Assembly (NCBI GenBank): GCA_017417385.1
Contig: JAFPZF010000049.1
Location: 1 to 60,271, forward strand
DNA from: Bacteroidales bacterium
Lineage (GTDB): Bacteria > Bacteroidota > Bacteroidia > Bacteroidales > Marinilabiliaceae
Direction: 5' to 3'
Length of the DNA: 60,271 bases
Made by a program: the position numbers and the translations under genes
Shown: positions 8,744-18,420 of the stretch, piece after piece
How positions within the stretch are numbered: position 1 is the stretch's first letter
How the letters are laid out: the number at the start of each line of letters is the position of its first letter
Notes under the pieces: generated by a model
What the model was told of the DNA's origin: nothing
What the model saw: only the letters and a program-made list of their open reading frames with translations
The model's database searches: none

Positions 8744-8752
8744 TAGCTTTGC
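8744..8752 (+). promoter_or_regulatory. -7 box of the acetylxylan-esterase-like gene
   Basis: TAGCTTTGC lies 12 bases before the ATG at 8765, so the predicted mRNA leader is under about ten bases. A clear -33 element is not seen. Confidence 0.6.
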
Positions 8753-8764
8753 AATAAAAAACAG

Positions 8765-10072
8765 ATGCAGAAGAAACTGACTTTTATCGCTTTGCTGCTG
8801 ATGGCGCTCCTGATGAGCGTCCGTCCCCTTTGCGCTCAGAACTACCCTTCTAACAACGACTTCCTCTGGGTGACTGTCCCAGACCACCCAGATTGGCTCT
8901 ACAAGTCTGGCGAGACGGCCTCTGTCGAGGTCCAGCTATATCGTTATGGTATTCCTCAGGAGGCTGAGGTCGCCTATGAGATTGCTAAGGATATGATGCC
9001 GGCGGAGCGGACTGGCAAACTGTCTCTCAAGAACGGGCGTGCGGTGCTTAAGCTCGGTACGCTTAAGGACCCAGGCTTCCTCGACTGTAAGTTCTCTGTC
9101 GAGATAGACGGACTGAAGTCTCATCATCATGTAAAGGTCGGCTTCTCGCCCGAGCAACTGAAGCCTTATACCTCGGAGCCTAAGGACTTCGACGAGTTCT
9201 GGACGACCTCTCTCAGCCAGGCGAGGAAGCACCCACTGTCATTCACGATGAGGAAGGTCGACGCCTACACTACCGATGAATTCGACTGTTTCCTGGTCAA
9301 GATTCTCTATGACGGCACTCACAGCGTCTATGGCTACCTGACTAAGCCTAAGAAGACGGGCAAGTATCCTGTCGTCCTCTGTCCACCAGGTGCCGGCATC
9401 AAGACTATCAAGTTGCCCATGCGCAACACGTACTACGCCAAGAATGGTTTCATCCGTCTCGAGATCGAGATCCATGGTCTCAATCCCGAACTGTCCGACG
9501 ACACTTTCAAGGAGATCAGCACTGCCTTCACTCACGAGAATGGCTACCTCGAGAATGGTCTCGACAACAAGGACAACTACTATATGCGTCACGTCTACGT
9601 CGCCTGCGTCCGTTGCATCGACTTCCTGACACAGCTCGACGAGTGGGACGGGAAGAATGTGGCTGTCCAGGGGGGCAGTCAGGGAGGCGCCCTCTCGATT
9701 GTCACTGCAGGTCTCGACAGCCGTGTGACTCATTGTGTCGCCAATCACCCAGCTCTCAGCGATATGGCCGGATACAAGGCTGGTCGCGCAGGTGGCTACC
9801 CGCATTTTAACAAGGAGAATGGGATGCTGACTGACCAGAAGATATTGACGATGAGCTATTTCGACGTCGTCAACTTCGCCAAGAGGGTCAAGGCGGACTT
9901 CTTCATGACTTGGGGGTACAACGACAATGTGTGTCCGCCGACGACGAGTTATATCGTCTGGAATCTCGTGACGGCTCCGAAGGAGGCTCTTGTCACTCCT
10001 ATCAATGAGCACTGGACGTCCGAGACGACTAACAGACGACAAATGCAATGGATTAAACAGCGCTTGAAGTGA
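8765..10072 (+). CDS. Secreted acetylxylan-esterase-like (AXE1-family) hydrolase
   Basis: A 435-residue protein with a signal peptide (MQKKLTFIALLLMALLMSVRPLCAQ) and an N-terminal beta domain of about 120 residues. The alpha/beta hydrolase domain then begins with the AXE1/cephalosporin-C deacetylase pattern PKDFDEFW. The nucleophile elbow is GGSQGG near residue 300, the acid is probably in WGYNDNVCPP, and the His is in NEHW near the C-terminus. AXE1 enzymes remove acetyl groups from xylan fragments or other acetylated sugars in the periplasm. No other carbohydrate-degrading gene is adjacent, so the substrate is open. The stop overlaps the GTG start of the next gene, implying translational coupling. 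Confidence 0.87.
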   Translation: MQKKLTFIALLLMALLMSVRPLCAQNYPSNNDFLWVTVPDHPDWLYKSGETASVEVQLYRYGIPQEAEVAYEIAKDMMPAERTGKLSLKNGRAVLKLGTLKDPGFLDCKFSVEIDGLKSHHHVKVGFSPEQLKPYTSEPKDFDEFWTTSLSQARKHPLSFTMRKVDAYTTDEFDCFLVKILYDGTHSVYGYLTKPKKTGKYPVVLCPPGAGIKTIKLPMRNTYYAKNGFIRLEIEIHGLNPELSDDTFKEISTAFTHENGYLENGLDNKDNYYMRHVYVACVRCIDFLTQLDEWDGKNVAVQGGSQGGALSIVTAGLDSRVTHCVANHPALSDMAGYKAGRAGGYPHFNKENGMLTDQKILTMSYFDVVNFAKRVKADFFMTWGYNDNVCPPTTSYIVWNLVTAPKEALVTPINEHWTSETTNRRQMQWIKQRLK

Positions 10073-10983
10073 AATATGGTGCAACAGTGGCAGTCGCCGC
10101 CAGTATATTTGCAGCTTCCTGCTCTTCAGGTGATATGATTGAACAGCGAGACATAGAGGTCGACAATGGTGTCAGAATCCACGTCTCGACCTGCGGTAAG
10201 GGCTCCCCTATAGTGTTGCTCCACGGACATTCTCTCGATAGCAGGATGTGGGCGGAGCAGATCGAGGACTTCAAGAAGTCTCACTACGTCGTCAATATCG
10301 ACTTGCGTGGCTACGGTCTCTCCTCCCCTCAGTCAGAGGACGTCCCCTTCACTCACGAGGCTGATGTCAGAAAGGTGTTGGACGTCCTGGGGGTCGAGAA
10401 GGCTCATTTCGTCGGCCTTTCGATGGGTGCCTTCATCGTCGGCGATATCATGGCTGTGCACCCTGAACTGTGTCTGAGCTGCACCCTCGTCAGTGGCGGC
10501 ATCAGAAATACGCCAGGACCCAATACTCCTCCCGACAGCGCGGAGATAGCGCGGCGGACTAACGAGATAGCTCGAGTCGAGGCTATCGGAGTGGACTCTA
10601 TGAAGCGTCAGTGGCTCAATGCGTTGCTCTCGTCGGCAGGCTCGCATCGAGACAGAATTGTCGAGCCTCTGCGCGAGATGGTGACCGACTGGAGCGCTTG
10701 GCAGGCTACTCATCACGAGGTACATTGCTACCTCGGCAAGGATGCCATGAGGGCTCTCCAGGATAGAAACCGTACTGACCTCAGCGTCCTCTTTATCCGC
10801 GGCTCCAACGAGGTGAAGGACGTAGCCAGAAGACCTCGCGAAATGGACTACCTCTCCGACGGCAGGTATGTCATCCTCGACGACTGTGGCCACATGCTCA
10901 ATATGGAGCGGCCGGCAGAATTCAACGAGCTCGTGCTCGGCTTTATCGGCGAAGTCGAGAAATCTTGGCTGAATCATCATTGA
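10069..10983 (+). CDS. Alpha/beta hydrolase, predicted lipoprotein
   Basis: A 304-residue alpha/beta-fold hydrolase. The N-terminus is a short hydrophobic segment ending in FAASCSSGD, a probable lipobox. LLHGHSLDSRMW is the HG oxyanion motif, the nucleophile elbow is GLSMGA, and the catalytic His is in CGHMLNMERP; an Asp from the C-terminal half would complete the triad. The GTG start overlaps the previous stop by 4 bases (gtga), so it is probably co-translated with the esterase, and both may act on the same acylated substrate. The exact reaction cannot be told. Confidence 0.85.
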   Translation: MKYGATVAVAASIFAASCSSGDMIEQRDIEVDNGVRIHVSTCGKGSPIVLLHGHSLDSRMWAEQIEDFKKSHYVVNIDLRGYGLSSPQSEDVPFTHEADVRKVLDVLGVEKAHFVGLSMGAFIVGDIMAVHPELCLSCTLVSGGIRNTPGPNTPPDSAEIARRTNEIARVEAIGVDSMKRQWLNALLSSAGSHRDRIVEPLREMVTDWSAWQATHHEVHCYLGKDAMRALQDRNRTDLSVLFIRGSNEVKDVARRPREMDYLSDGRYVILDDCGHMLNMERPAEFNELVLGFIGEVEKSWLNHH

Positions 10984-11016
10984 AGCTACGCTGAAACATC
11001 AAATATAGACAACACA

Positions 11017-11943
11017 ATGCTTATTGACTCGATTGCAGTAAAGCTGCTGCTTGACAAGACTAAGTGGCAGGAGAACGGACAGGTGTTCGTCTCCGACGGA
11101 TTCTTCATGCTGAAGGACTTCAAACTTGGCGGTCGAGAGTTCCTCGTCTCCTCCCAGCCATACCGACTTCTCGAAGGACGTATCGTCCGCGTGCTCAAAG
11201 GCTCGGCCTGCTATTCCTTCAACCTCGTCGAGTACTCTTTCTCCGCCGGCGACCTTGTCGTGTTCTTGGCTGATACCCTTATCGAGAAGCGTTACCATTC
11301 TGATGATTTCGAGTTCAACGCCCTGACCTTTACTGCCGATTCTGATTGGAACGACATGGCGAGCGGTGGCTTCCTCAGGTTGTCTATGACAGAAGAGGAG
11401 CAGGAGATTGTCGATGGTCATATCAACCTGATTTGGCAGACTATCAGAGGGAAGAACTTCATGCCGAAGAATGTCTCGCTGCTGACTCGCTCCCTCCTCC
11501 TCTATGCCTCCAGCTGTCGCTCGCAGAACGTGTCGCTCCGCCCTAAGGGGTCGCGTCGCAGCAGTATCATTCAGCGTTTTCTGACGCTCGTCAGTCAGCA
11601 TGCCGCGCTCGAGCGTACCGTCGGGTTCTATGCCGAGCAGCTCTGCCTGGCACCACACTACCTCTGCAACCTCGTCAAGGAGGAGACTCAGAAGACTGTC
11701 ATGGACTGGGTGACAGCCGCCGCAGTCAAGGAAATCAAGGTCTGGCTTGCCTTTAGCGACGAGACGATCGCTTCTATTGCTGACAGAATGAACTTTAGTT
11801 GCGCCTCCGCCTTGACTAAGCTCTTCAAGAGAGCGACGGGTCAGACGCCTGCCGAGTATCGAGAGATCTGCTACGCCAACAGCAAGACGATGCCGCAGTC
11901 CTTGCCCGCTGACATTATCCGCAACGGTTGTTTCGATGTCTGA
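11017..11943 (+). CDS. AraC-family transcriptional regulator
   Basis: A 308-residue protein with a cupin-like or variable N-terminal sensor half (residues 1-190) and a C-terminal AraC/XylS double helix-turn-helix (about 205-300). The first HTH covers YAEQLCLAPHYLCNLVKEE; the second covers ASIADRMNFSCASALTKLFKR, ending in TGQTPAEYR, the usual AraC tail. It lies 33 bases after the hydrolase gene on the same strand, so it may control the esterase/hydrolase pair, but no operator is recognisable. Ligand unknown. Confidence 0.9.
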   Translation: MLIDSIAVKLLLDKTKWQENGQVFVSDGFFMLKDFKLGGREFLVSSQPYRLLEGRIVRVLKGSACYSFNLVEYSFSAGDLVVFLADTLIEKRYHSDDFEFNALTFTADSDWNDMASGGFLRLSMTEEEQEIVDGHINLIWQTIRGKNFMPKNVSLLTRSLLLYASSCRSQNVSLRPKGSRRSSIIQRFLTLVSQHAALERTVGFYAEQLCLAPHYLCNLVKEETQKTVMDWVTAAAVKEIKVWLAFSDETIASIADRMNFSCASALTKLFKRATGQTPAEYREICYANSKTMPQSLPADIIRNGCFDV

Positions 11944-11980
11944 GACCTCTACGCCTCCTTTCATTTTGTAAGATTATTTA

Positions 11981-11989
11981 TATCTTTGC
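11981..11989 (+). promoter_or_regulatory. -7 box for thrH
   Basis: TATCTTTGC, 57 bases before the thrH start. The TTTTG at 11964-11968 is too close to serve as a standard -33 element. Confidence 0.55.
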
Positions 11990-12045
11990 CGGCAGAATCT
12001 TTTACTATTGTTGAAATAAATATCATATTATAATTATTGTAAGTC

Positions 12046-12648
12046 ATGTGGGTAATATGTGCTGACCTCGAAGGTGTCTTCATCCCAGAGATATGGGTGA
12101 ATGTAGCGCTCAAGACTGGCATCGAGGAGCTGAAGTTGACAACGAGAGACATCAAGGACTACGATGAGCTCATGCGTATGAGGCTCCGCATCTTGGATGA
12201 GCATAAGCTGAAGCTGCAGGATATCCAGGAGGTCATCGGGACGCTAGACCCTCTCCCGGGCGCTCTCGACTTCGTCAGAGAGATGAAGCGAATCGCGCGT
12301 TTTACGATTGTCAGCGACACTTTCGTTGAGTTTGCTAAGCCGCTGATGGCCAAGCTGGAGGACCCATTCCTCCTCTGCCATAACCTCAAGACGGACGCAA
12401 CTGGCAGGATTACTGACTACTGCCTCCGTCAGCCAGACCCGAAGCGGAAGACTGTCGAGGCCTTCAAGTCGCTTAACTACAATGTCGTAGCATTCGGAGA
12501 CTCCTACAACGACGTCACGATGCTCGAGGCTGCCGACAAGGGTATCCTCTTCTGTCCGCCAGATAATGTCGTCGCAGACTACCCGCAGTATCCTGTCGTC
12601 AGGGACATCAACACGCTTCGCGAGAAGCTGAGGGAGATTGTCCTTTAG
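12046..12648 (+). CDS. thrH: Phosphoserine phosphatase / homoserine phosphotransferase ThrH
   Basis: A 200-residue HAD-superfamily enzyme closely resembling ThrH: motif I is DLEG (Asp then Glu in place of the usual DxD, a ThrH trait) in CADLEGVFIPE. KTTRDI-like LTTRDIKDYD and LRILDEHKLKLQDIQEVI follow the family closely. Motif II is IVSDTF, and motifs III/IV are DPKRKTVEAF and AFGDSYNDVTML. ThrH can dephosphorylate phosphoserine and pass phosphate to homoserine, feeding serine and threonine synthesis (family knowledge). It stands alone with its own promoter and terminator. Confidence 0.92.
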   Translation: MWVICADLEGVFIPEIWVNVALKTGIEELKLTTRDIKDYDELMRMRLRILDEHKLKLQDIQEVIGTLDPLPGALDFVREMKRIARFTIVSDTFVEFAKPLMAKLEDPFLLCHNLKTDATGRITDYCLRQPDPKRKTVEAFKSLNYNVVAFGDSYNDVTMLEAADKGILFCPPDNVVADYPQYPVVRDINTLREKLREIVL

Positions 12649-12670
12649 GCTCAATCTCATAAGACTGACT

Positions 12671-12706
12671 AGCTGGAGGCGCATTGCTCCTCCGGCTTTT
12701 TTTTTT
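12671..12706 (+). terminator. Terminator of thrH
   Basis: agctggagg (12671-12679) pairs with cctccggct (12689-12697, one G-T pair), followed by a ten-base T run. Confidence 0.9.
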
Positions 12707-12720
12707 GTATTATCAGTAAA

Positions 12721-12767
12721 CAAAAAACAGCAGTCGCCGACACTCAACTGATTGAATGTCGGCGACT
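12721..12767 (-). terminator. Terminator downstream of tRNA-Pro (minus strand)
   Basis: A perfect 11-bp inverted repeat (12732-12742 with 12757-12767) followed, on the minus strand, by gctgttttttg. Confidence 0.85.
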
Positions 12768-12776
12768 TCCGTAGTG

Positions 12777-12851
12777 TCGGGGTGACTGGATTCGAACCAG
12801 CGACAACACGCCCCCCAGACGTGTACTCTAACCGGGCTGAGCTACACCCCG
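12777..12851 (-). tRNA. tRNA-Pro (anticodon GGG)
   Basis: 75 nt. Acceptor CGGGGTG/CACCCCG, D arm with GCTC/GAGT, anticodon stem CACGT/GCGTG around CTGGGGG (anticodon GGG), T loop GGTTCGAATCC. It is the only tRNA here on the minus strand. CCA is not encoded. Confidence 0.93.
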
Positions 12852-13273
12852 AATACTGTCATCAGTATTCTTCTCACTTTTGACACTGCAAAATTACTTC
12901 TTTTATTTTAAGATTACAACATCACATGTCTATTTCTTTAAACTCCATGATTCATCCATAGCCCTGCCGCTCCAGTGCGACAAGGCTTTCATTCTTGCCG
13001 CTTCCATAATTATCATTACAAGACAGCACGTTCATGCGTGAGTCACTCTCCGCCACCGTGCTGAGGTTAGTCCGCTTTCACTCCCCCAGATGTCTCTGTA
13101 TACACTATCACTTTCATCTCTATATCATTTTTCCGTTGTTCCTGTGCCTTTGGGTTAGACCTGTATTAGACCTGTCCCCTCTCATTGTCATCTTTCCCAT
13201 TGCCGCCAGAGGCTTTACTCTCAGCCGTTATTGCCTCTTCTCCACCTCTCCTCTTGCTCATCTCGTTCCTAAA
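12852..13273 (+). other. Gene-poor stretch upstream of the small ORF
   Basis: No convincing gene. It is pyrimidine-rich and holds one reverse-oriented copy of a dispersed repeat: 13150-13169 matches the complement of 25445-25464 over 20 bases. An 81-codon frame at 13034-13279 has no family features and contains the repeat, so it is not called. Confidence 0.6.
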
Positions 13274-13552
13274 CTATAAACTTGCTTTGTCGATTTCCGA
13301 CAATTGGTAGTCAGACTTCGCGGAATAGAACTGCGAGCCACTGGCTACCTTTATGTTATCAGCATTCTTTAGGACACACAACAAGTCAGGTGTTGATGCG
13401 GAATCTTTGCCGAAGAGCATTCTATGGTGGTCGTCATTTTTGACCTCCATTTGGAACTGCTCCGAGGCAATTCTTTTTTCTAGAAACGATAGTCGGCTCT
13501 CTATTTCGCTACTTTTACGCCCTTTCCTCTGATAATACCCCGAAGTTTTCAT
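13274..13552 (-). CDS. Possible small hypothetical protein (92 aa)
   Basis: A frame of 92 codons starting with ATG at 13552. The product is hydrophilic, with a charged, coiled-coil-like N-terminal half (residues 10-40: KGRKSSEIESRLSFLEKRI) and no recognised domain. It lacks a visible promoter or Shine-Dalgarno, and its start abuts the promoter of the divergent lptF/G gene. It could be a decayed gene fragment or chance. Codon use is mixed and not like the neighbours. Confidence 0.3.
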   Translation of the reverse strand: MKTSGYYQRKGRKSSEIESRLSFLEKRIASEQFQMEVKNDDHHRMLFGKDSASTPDLLCVLKNADNIKVASGSQFYSAKSDYQLSEIDKASL

Positions 13553-13560
13553 ATCTTTGC
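13552..13560 (+). promoter_or_regulatory. -7 box for the lptF/G-type gene
   Basis: TATCTTTGC, 32 bases before the GTG start at 13592. It drives the run lptF/G, ribBA, glycosyltransferase, pyrC. Confidence 0.6.
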
Positions 13561-13591
13561 ATAAATTATGTCTTAGTCACCAGATACTGTA

Positions 13592-15088
13592 GTGAAAAAA
13601 CTTCACACTTTCGTCCTGAAGAGCTACGCTGGACCGATGGCAATGACTTTCTTCATATCATTGTTCATCCTTGTCATGCAAGGTCTCTGGCGTTATGTGG
13701 ACGATATCGTCGGCAAGGGCTTGGAAATAAGCGTCATGGCAGAGCTGCTTTTCTACGTGGCTCTCCAGGTGGTCCCTATGGCCCTCCCTCTCGCTATTCT
13801 GCTCGCGGCACTCATGACCTTCGGCAACCTCGGCGAGAACTACGAGCTGACAGCCATGAAGGCAAGCGGCATAAGCCTGTGGCGCATCATGAAGCCGCTC
13901 GTCGTCGTCACATTCTTTATCTCGGTCAGCGCCTTCTGGTTCTCCAACAATGTGTTGCCCGTCGCCAACCTGAAGTTTTACACGCTCCTCTATAGCGTCA
14001 GGCATGCACGCCCCGAGCTCGAACTGAAGGAGAAGGTCTATTACGACGGAGTGGATGGGTTCCGCATCAAGATAGACCATAAGGACCGACAGACCGGTAC
14101 TCTCTACGACGTCATAATCCACGACCACAGGGACGGGATCAATAGGAACGTCAATGTCACGATGGCGGATTCGGGGCGTATGGACATCGACGACACAGCT
14201 GGCATCGTGAGGCTCGTCCTCTACAGTGGAGTCACATACGACGAGAAGGTCGCTCTCAACACGAAGCGACTCACCGAGCGCGAGCGCCAGATGTATCGTC
14301 ATGACATCTTCTCCAAGGAGGTCTTTCAGATTCGCGTCGACGGGCTCGACTTCTCCCGCATCAGCGAGGAGGGCTTCAAGACGAACGACAGGATGAAGGA
14401 CCTCACGCAGCTCTTTCACGACGAGGACTCGCTCCAGATGTCTTGCGACTCTATCACGAATGCGATACACACGAATGCGAAGTCCTACGTCATGAGACGC
14501 TCTCGTAGCCGTTTCGCCTCAGACTCGGCCTATGCCGTAGTCCTCGACACGTCGAATGTCGTCGCGCTCTCGTCGCTCTCCTCGCCGCTGACCCCACGCA
14601 AGATACAGACGGCGGTACAGACTGCTCTACGTACAGCGCGTCTGAACAAGCAGGTCGTCGACGAGAAACGTTATATCTACGAGAGTGAGCGCATCAAGAC
14701 AAACCGTCACGGGATGGAGATCCACAAGAAGTTCACCCTGACGGCGGCGTGCCTGCTCTTCTTCTTCGTCGGGGCTCCACTCGGGGGCATCATCCGCAAG
14801 GGTGGCCTCGGGATGCCTATTGTCATATCTGTCCTCTTCTTCATATTCTACTACATCATAGACACATTCGGCTGCAAGATGGCGCGCGAGAGCGTCTGGC
14901 CGGTCTGGTGCGGAGTGTGGCTCTCGTCCGGGGTGCTCGGGGCGATAGGCGCCTTCCTGACCTACAATGCGGCAACGGACTCATCACTCTTCAAGACCGA
15001 GGCCTACACGAGAATCGCCGACAAGGTCAAGATGTGGATCATCAAGCGGCGAGAGGCTAAGAAACAAAAGGATTCATCAGAAAATTAA
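13592..15088 (+). CDS. LptF/LptG-family permease (YjgP/YjgQ)
   Basis: An inner-membrane permease subunit of the LPS export ABC transporter. The 498-residue protein begins with [15 protein letters not shown], the usual LptF/G N-terminus, and has three N-terminal membrane helices (about residues 14-36, 50-80 and 105-130). A periplasmic beta region follows (about 150-390), with a charged insertion rich in Ser and Arg. Three C-terminal helices include the [12 protein letters not shown] loop. It is longer than E. coli LptF/G, as usual in Bacteroidota. Whether it is F or G cannot be settled here. It starts with GTG and is probably co-transcribed with ribBA (8 bases apart). Confidence 0.9.
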   Translation: MKKLHTFVLKSYAGPMAMTFFISLFILVMQGLWRYVDDIVGKGLEISVMAELLFYVALQVVPMALPLAILLAALMTFGNLGENYELTAMKASGISLWRIMKPLVVVTFFISVSAFWFSNNVLPVANLKFYTLLYSVRHARPELELKEKVYYDGVDGFRIKIDHKDRQTGTLYDVIIHDHRDGINRNVNVTMADSGRMDIDDTAGIVRLVLYSGVTYDEKVALNTKRLTERERQMYRHDIFSKEVFQIRVDGLDFSRISEEGFKTNDRMKDLTQLFHDEDSLQMSCDSITNAIHTNAKSYVMRRSRSRFASDSAYAVVLDTSNVVALSSLSSPLTPRKIQTAVQTALRTARLNKQVVDEKRYIYESERIKTNRHGMEIHKKFTLTAACLLFFFVGAPLGGIIRKGGLGMPIVISVLFFIFYYIIDTFGCKMARESVWPVWCGVWLSSGVLGAIGAFLTYNAATDSSLFKTEAYTRIADKVKMWIIKRREAKKQKDSSEN

Positions 15089-15096
15089 TTTGTCCA

Positions 15097-16320
15097 ATGG
15101 ATAATAACAATATCGATAAGATTCATCTCGATACCGTCGAGGAGGCTGTCAAGGCCTTCGCGGCGGGCGAGTTTGTCATTGTCGTCGACGACGAGGACCG
15201 TGAGAACGAGGGCGACTTCATCACGGCCGCTGAGTTTATCACTCCAGAGAAAGTCAACTTCATGGTCAAGGAGGGTAGGGGGGTGCTCTGTGTCCCTCTG
15301 ACGATAGACAGGTGCGAGGAGCTGGAGCTTCGCCACATGGTGGAGGACAACACGTCCCTTCTCGGGACTCCATTCACAATCTCAGTGGACTACAAGCCGG
15401 GCTGTGCTACGGGTGTATCTGCGGCTGACCGTGCGGCGACCATACGTGCACTTTCCGACCCGGCTAGCAAACCGACTGACTTCGGTCGCCCAGGTCATAT
15501 CATGCCGCTCTATGCTCAGAATAGAGGCGTCATCCGTCGAGCAGGTCATACCGAGGCGGCTATCGACCTTGCTAGGCTTGCCGGTCTCAATCCTGCAGCA
15601 GCCCTCATAGAGGTCATGAACGAGGATGGGACGATGGCTAGGCTCCCTCAGCTCCGACAGATAGCAGATAAGTTTGGTCTCAAGCTGATATCAATCAAGG
15701 ACTTGATAGCCTTCCGACTGCAGAAGGAAAGTCTTGTCGAGAAGAGCAGCGAGGTCATGCTCCCGACAGAGTACGGAGACTTCCATCTCATCGCCTTCAG
15801 GCAGAAGAGCAACGGCAAGGAGCATATCGTCCTCAAGAAGGGGGCGTGGCTTCCCGACGAGCCTGTCCTCGTCAGGGTGCACTCCTCATGCGTCACGGGT
15901 GACATATTCTCCTCCAAGCGTTGCGAGTGTGGCGAGCAGCTCCACGAGGCAATGCGCCGCATCGAGAAGGAGGGCAAGGGCGTCCTCGTCTACCTCAATC
16001 AGGAGGGTAGGGGCATAGGTCTCATGGCGAAGATTGAGGCCTACAAGCTCCAGGAACAGGGCTATGACACTGTCGACGCTAACGTTCACCTCGGGTTCGA
16101 CCCTGACGAGCGTGACTATGGTGTCGGCGCCTCAATCCTCCGCGAGATAGGTGTCCGCAAGATGAGGCTGATGACGAACAACCCGGTCAAGCGCGTCGGT
16201 CTCGAGGCTTACGGGCTGGAGATATCGGAGGTCGTCCCTATCGAAATCAAACCAAACGAGTACAACAAGTTCTATATGGAGACCAAGAAGCTCCGTATGA
16301 ACCACGATCTGCATTTGTAA
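15097..16320 (+). CDS. ribBA: Bifunctional riboflavin enzyme RibBA
   Basis: Two early steps of riboflavin synthesis in one 407-residue protein. Residues 1-205 are 3,4-dihydroxy-2-butanone-4-phosphate synthase (motifs [11 protein letters not shown] and [12 protein letters not shown]). Residues 210-400 are GTP cyclohydrolase II, with the zinc cysteines in [16 protein letters not shown] and the catalytic arginine in EGRGIGL. The metal-binding residues of both halves appear intact. No FMN riboswitch is seen upstream; the gene follows the permease after 8 bases. Confidence 0.96.
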   Translation: MDNNNIDKIHLDTVEEAVKAFAAGEFVIVVDDEDRENEGDFITAAEFITPEKVNFMVKEGRGVLCVPLTIDRCEELELRHMVEDNTSLLGTPFTISVDYKPGCATGVSAADRAATIRALSDPASKPTDFGRPGHIMPLYAQNRGVIRRAGHTEAAIDLARLAGLNPAAALIEVMNEDGTMARLPQLRQIADKFGLKLISIKDLIAFRLQKESLVEKSSEVMLPTEYGDFHLIAFRQKSNGKEHIVLKKGAWLPDEPVLVRVHSSCVTGDIFSSKRCECGEQLHEAMRRIEKEGKGVLVYLNQEGRGIGLMAKIEAYKLQEQGYDTVDANVHLGFDPDERDYGVGASILREIGVRKMRLMTNNPVKRVGLEAYGLEISEVVPIEIKPNEYNKFYMETKKLRMNHDLHL

Positions 16321-16333
16321 GACACATTATACT

Positions 16334-17074
16334 ATGACAAAAGACGTTGTCATTATTCCGACCTATAATGAGAAGGAGAACATCACGGCAATCATCAACG
16401 CGGTGTTCTCTCAGCAGCACGATTTCCACATCTTGATCATTGACGACGGCTCGCCAGACGGGACGGGACAGATCGTCAAGGACCTGATGACGAAATACAA
16501 CGAGGAGCTTTTCCTCATCGAGCGCAGTGGCAAGCTCGGACTTGGCACTGCCTATCTGACAGGCTTCAAGTGGGCCGTCGAGCACGGCTACGACTATATC
16601 TTCGAGATGGATGCTGACTTCAGTCATGACCCAGACGACCTCGAGAGACTCCTCGACGCATGCAAGGACGAGGGGGCTGACCTTGCGATAGGCAGCCGCT
16701 ACATCTCTGGCGTCAACGTTGTCAACTGGCCTATGGGGCGCGTCCTGATGTCCTATTTCGCATCGGTATACGTCCGTCTTGTCACGGGCATGAAGGTGAT
16801 GGACACGACGGCTGGCTTCAAGTGCTACAGCCGTCGGGTGCTCGAGACTATCGAGCTCGACAAGATACGCCTCAAGGGCTACGGATTCCAGATAGAGATG
16901 AAGTTCAGGGCGTGGAAGCATGGCTTCCGCATCATCGAGGTGCCAATCATATTTACTGACCGCAAGCAGGGCAAGTCCAAGATGAGCGGTGGTATCTTCA
17001 ACGAGGCAGTGTGGGGCGTCATCTGGATGAAGCTATGCAGCTTCTTCGAACACTTCAAGAAAGTCAATGTATAG
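16334..17074 (+). CDS. Polyprenyl-phosphate mannosyltransferase-like GT2 (DPM1 type)
   Basis: A 246-residue GT-A-fold glycosyltransferase. It opens with VIIPTYNEKENI and the nucleotide-binding LIIDDGSPDGT, then has DADFSHDP (the metal-binding DxD region), GSRYI, and the C-terminal EVPIIFTDRKQGKSKM typical of dolichyl/polyprenyl-phosphate mannose synthases. It probably moves mannose or glucose from a nucleotide sugar to a polyprenyl phosphate at the inner membrane. No C-terminal membrane segment is seen. It overlaps pyrC by 8 bases. Confidence 0.9.
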   Translation: MTKDVVIIPTYNEKENITAIINAVFSQQHDFHILIIDDGSPDGTGQIVKDLMTKYNEELFLIERSGKLGLGTAYLTGFKWAVEHGYDYIFEMDADFSHDPDDLERLLDACKDEGADLAIGSRYISGVNVVNWPMGRVLMSYFASVYVRLVTGMKVMDTTAGFKCYSRRVLETIELDKIRLKGYGFQIEMKFRAWKHGFRIIEVPIIFTDRKQGKSKMSGGIFNEAVWGVIWMKLCSFFEHFKKVNV

Positions 17075-18380
17075 CCTCCTGATAGCAAACGCCACTGTCG
17101 TCTCGGCAGACGGCCGTCGTCGGGCCTCCATAGCCATTGATGGCGAGGGGCGGATAGCGGACATCGTAGCAGATGGCGCACCGATACCTTCGGCTCATGA
17201 GGTGATAGATGCGGCAGAACTGCTGGTCTTCCCGGGAGTCATCGACGAGCATGTCCATTTCCGTGACCCGGGACTGACGCACAAGGCTGACATGGTCTCG
17301 GAGTCGGTGGCTGCTATAGCAGGTGGCGTGACGACTGTCTTCGACATGCCGAACACAGCACCGCAGACGACGACAGTAGAGGCGTGGGAGGCGAAGATGA
17401 GAATGGCGGCTGGGCGCATGTCGACCAACTACGCCTTCTATCTCGGTGCGACCAACGACAATATCGACGAGTTGCTGCGGGCGGACTATAGCAAGATACC
17501 TTCCGTCAAGCTTTTCATGGGCTCATCGACGGGAGGAATGCTCGTCGACAAGGAGGACACACTCTCGCGCCTTTTCCGCAACTCACCGGCGCTGATAGCT
17601 GCGCATTGTGAGGATGAGGCGCTTGTCCGTCTCGGCTTGGAGCAGGCAAAGGCTAAATACGACAAGATACCATGGCGTGCGCATCCCGAGATAAGGAGTG
17701 AGGAGGCGTGCTATCGGTCGTCGGCTCTTGCCGCAAGTCTTGCGAGGGAGACGGGAGCCCGTCTGCACATCATGCACCTGACGACAGCGAGGGAGATAGA
17801 GCTGCTAGGAGAGAACGTCACTGGCGAGGCGTGCATAGCACATCTGTGGTTCACAGACGAAGACTATGACCGTCTCGGTCCGCTCATCAAGTGCAATCCG
17901 TCGGTCAAGACAGAGGCGGATAGGGCGGCGCTACGCAAGGCTGTCGCAAGTGGACGAATATCGACAGTAGCCACAGACCATGCGCCACATACACTCGACG
18001 AGAAGACCTCTCGCCCATACGAGTTCACGCCGAGCGGAATTCCAATGATCGAGCATAGCCTGCCGCTCATGCTACGGATGGCGGACGAGGGACACTGGGA
18101 CTACGAGACAGTGGCACGTGTCATGGCGGAGTCTGTTGCGGATCTCTATGGACTCCGGGAGCGAGGTCATATCCGTGTAGGTTGCTATGCAGACCTTGCG
18201 CTTGTCCGCCGGGAGAGGTGGAAGGTTGGCGACGTCCACTACAAGTGTGGTTGGTCGCCGGTGACCGGGGAGGAGATGAGCCATAGGGTCGTGGCGACGG
18301 TAGTGAGCGGGAAGGTAGTCTACAGAGACGGCGAGGTCGTGACGGAGCCGAGCGGTCGCAGTGTAGGTTTCGACAGATAG
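17067..18380 (+). CDS. pyrC: Dihydroorotase (class I, PyrC-like)
   Basis: Closes carbamoyl-aspartate to dihydroorotate in pyrimidine synthesis. The 437-residue amidohydrolase has the metal-binding HVHFRDPG motif near residue 60, MPNTAPQTTT, a later His in HCEDE, HIMHLTTA, and the Asp of ATDHAPH. The SGIPMIEHSLP segment is also typical. A related allantoinase or hydantoinase is possible but less likely given the DHAPH context. It starts inside the glycosyltransferase 3' end, so it is translationally coupled. Confidence 0.9.
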   Translation: MYSLLIANATVVSADGRRRASIAIDGEGRIADIVADGAPIPSAHEVIDAAELLVFPGVIDEHVHFRDPGLTHKADMVSESVAAIAGGVTTVFDMPNTAPQTTTVEAWEAKMRMAAGRMSTNYAFYLGATNDNIDELLRADYSKIPSVKLFMGSSTGGMLVDKEDTLSRLFRNSPALIAAHCEDEALVRLGLEQAKAKYDKIPWRAHPEIRSEEACYRSSALAASLARETGARLHIMHLTTAREIELLGENVTGEACIAHLWFTDEDYDRLGPLIKCNPSVKTEADRAALRKAVASGRISTVATDHAPHTLDEKTSRPYEFTPSGIPMIEHSLPLMLRMADEGHWDYETVARVMAESVADLYGLRERGHIRVGCYADLALVRRERWKVGDVHYKCGWSPVTGEEMSHRVVATVVSGKVVYRDGEVVTEPSGRSVGFDR

Positions 18381-18420
18381 CAATCAATAATAGTAACCGG
18401 AAAACTAAAGACATAAACAA

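Noticed and set aside
13034-13279. An 81-codon plus frame in the gene-poor stretch
   Set aside because: Crosses a dispersed repeat, has no family features and no promoter.
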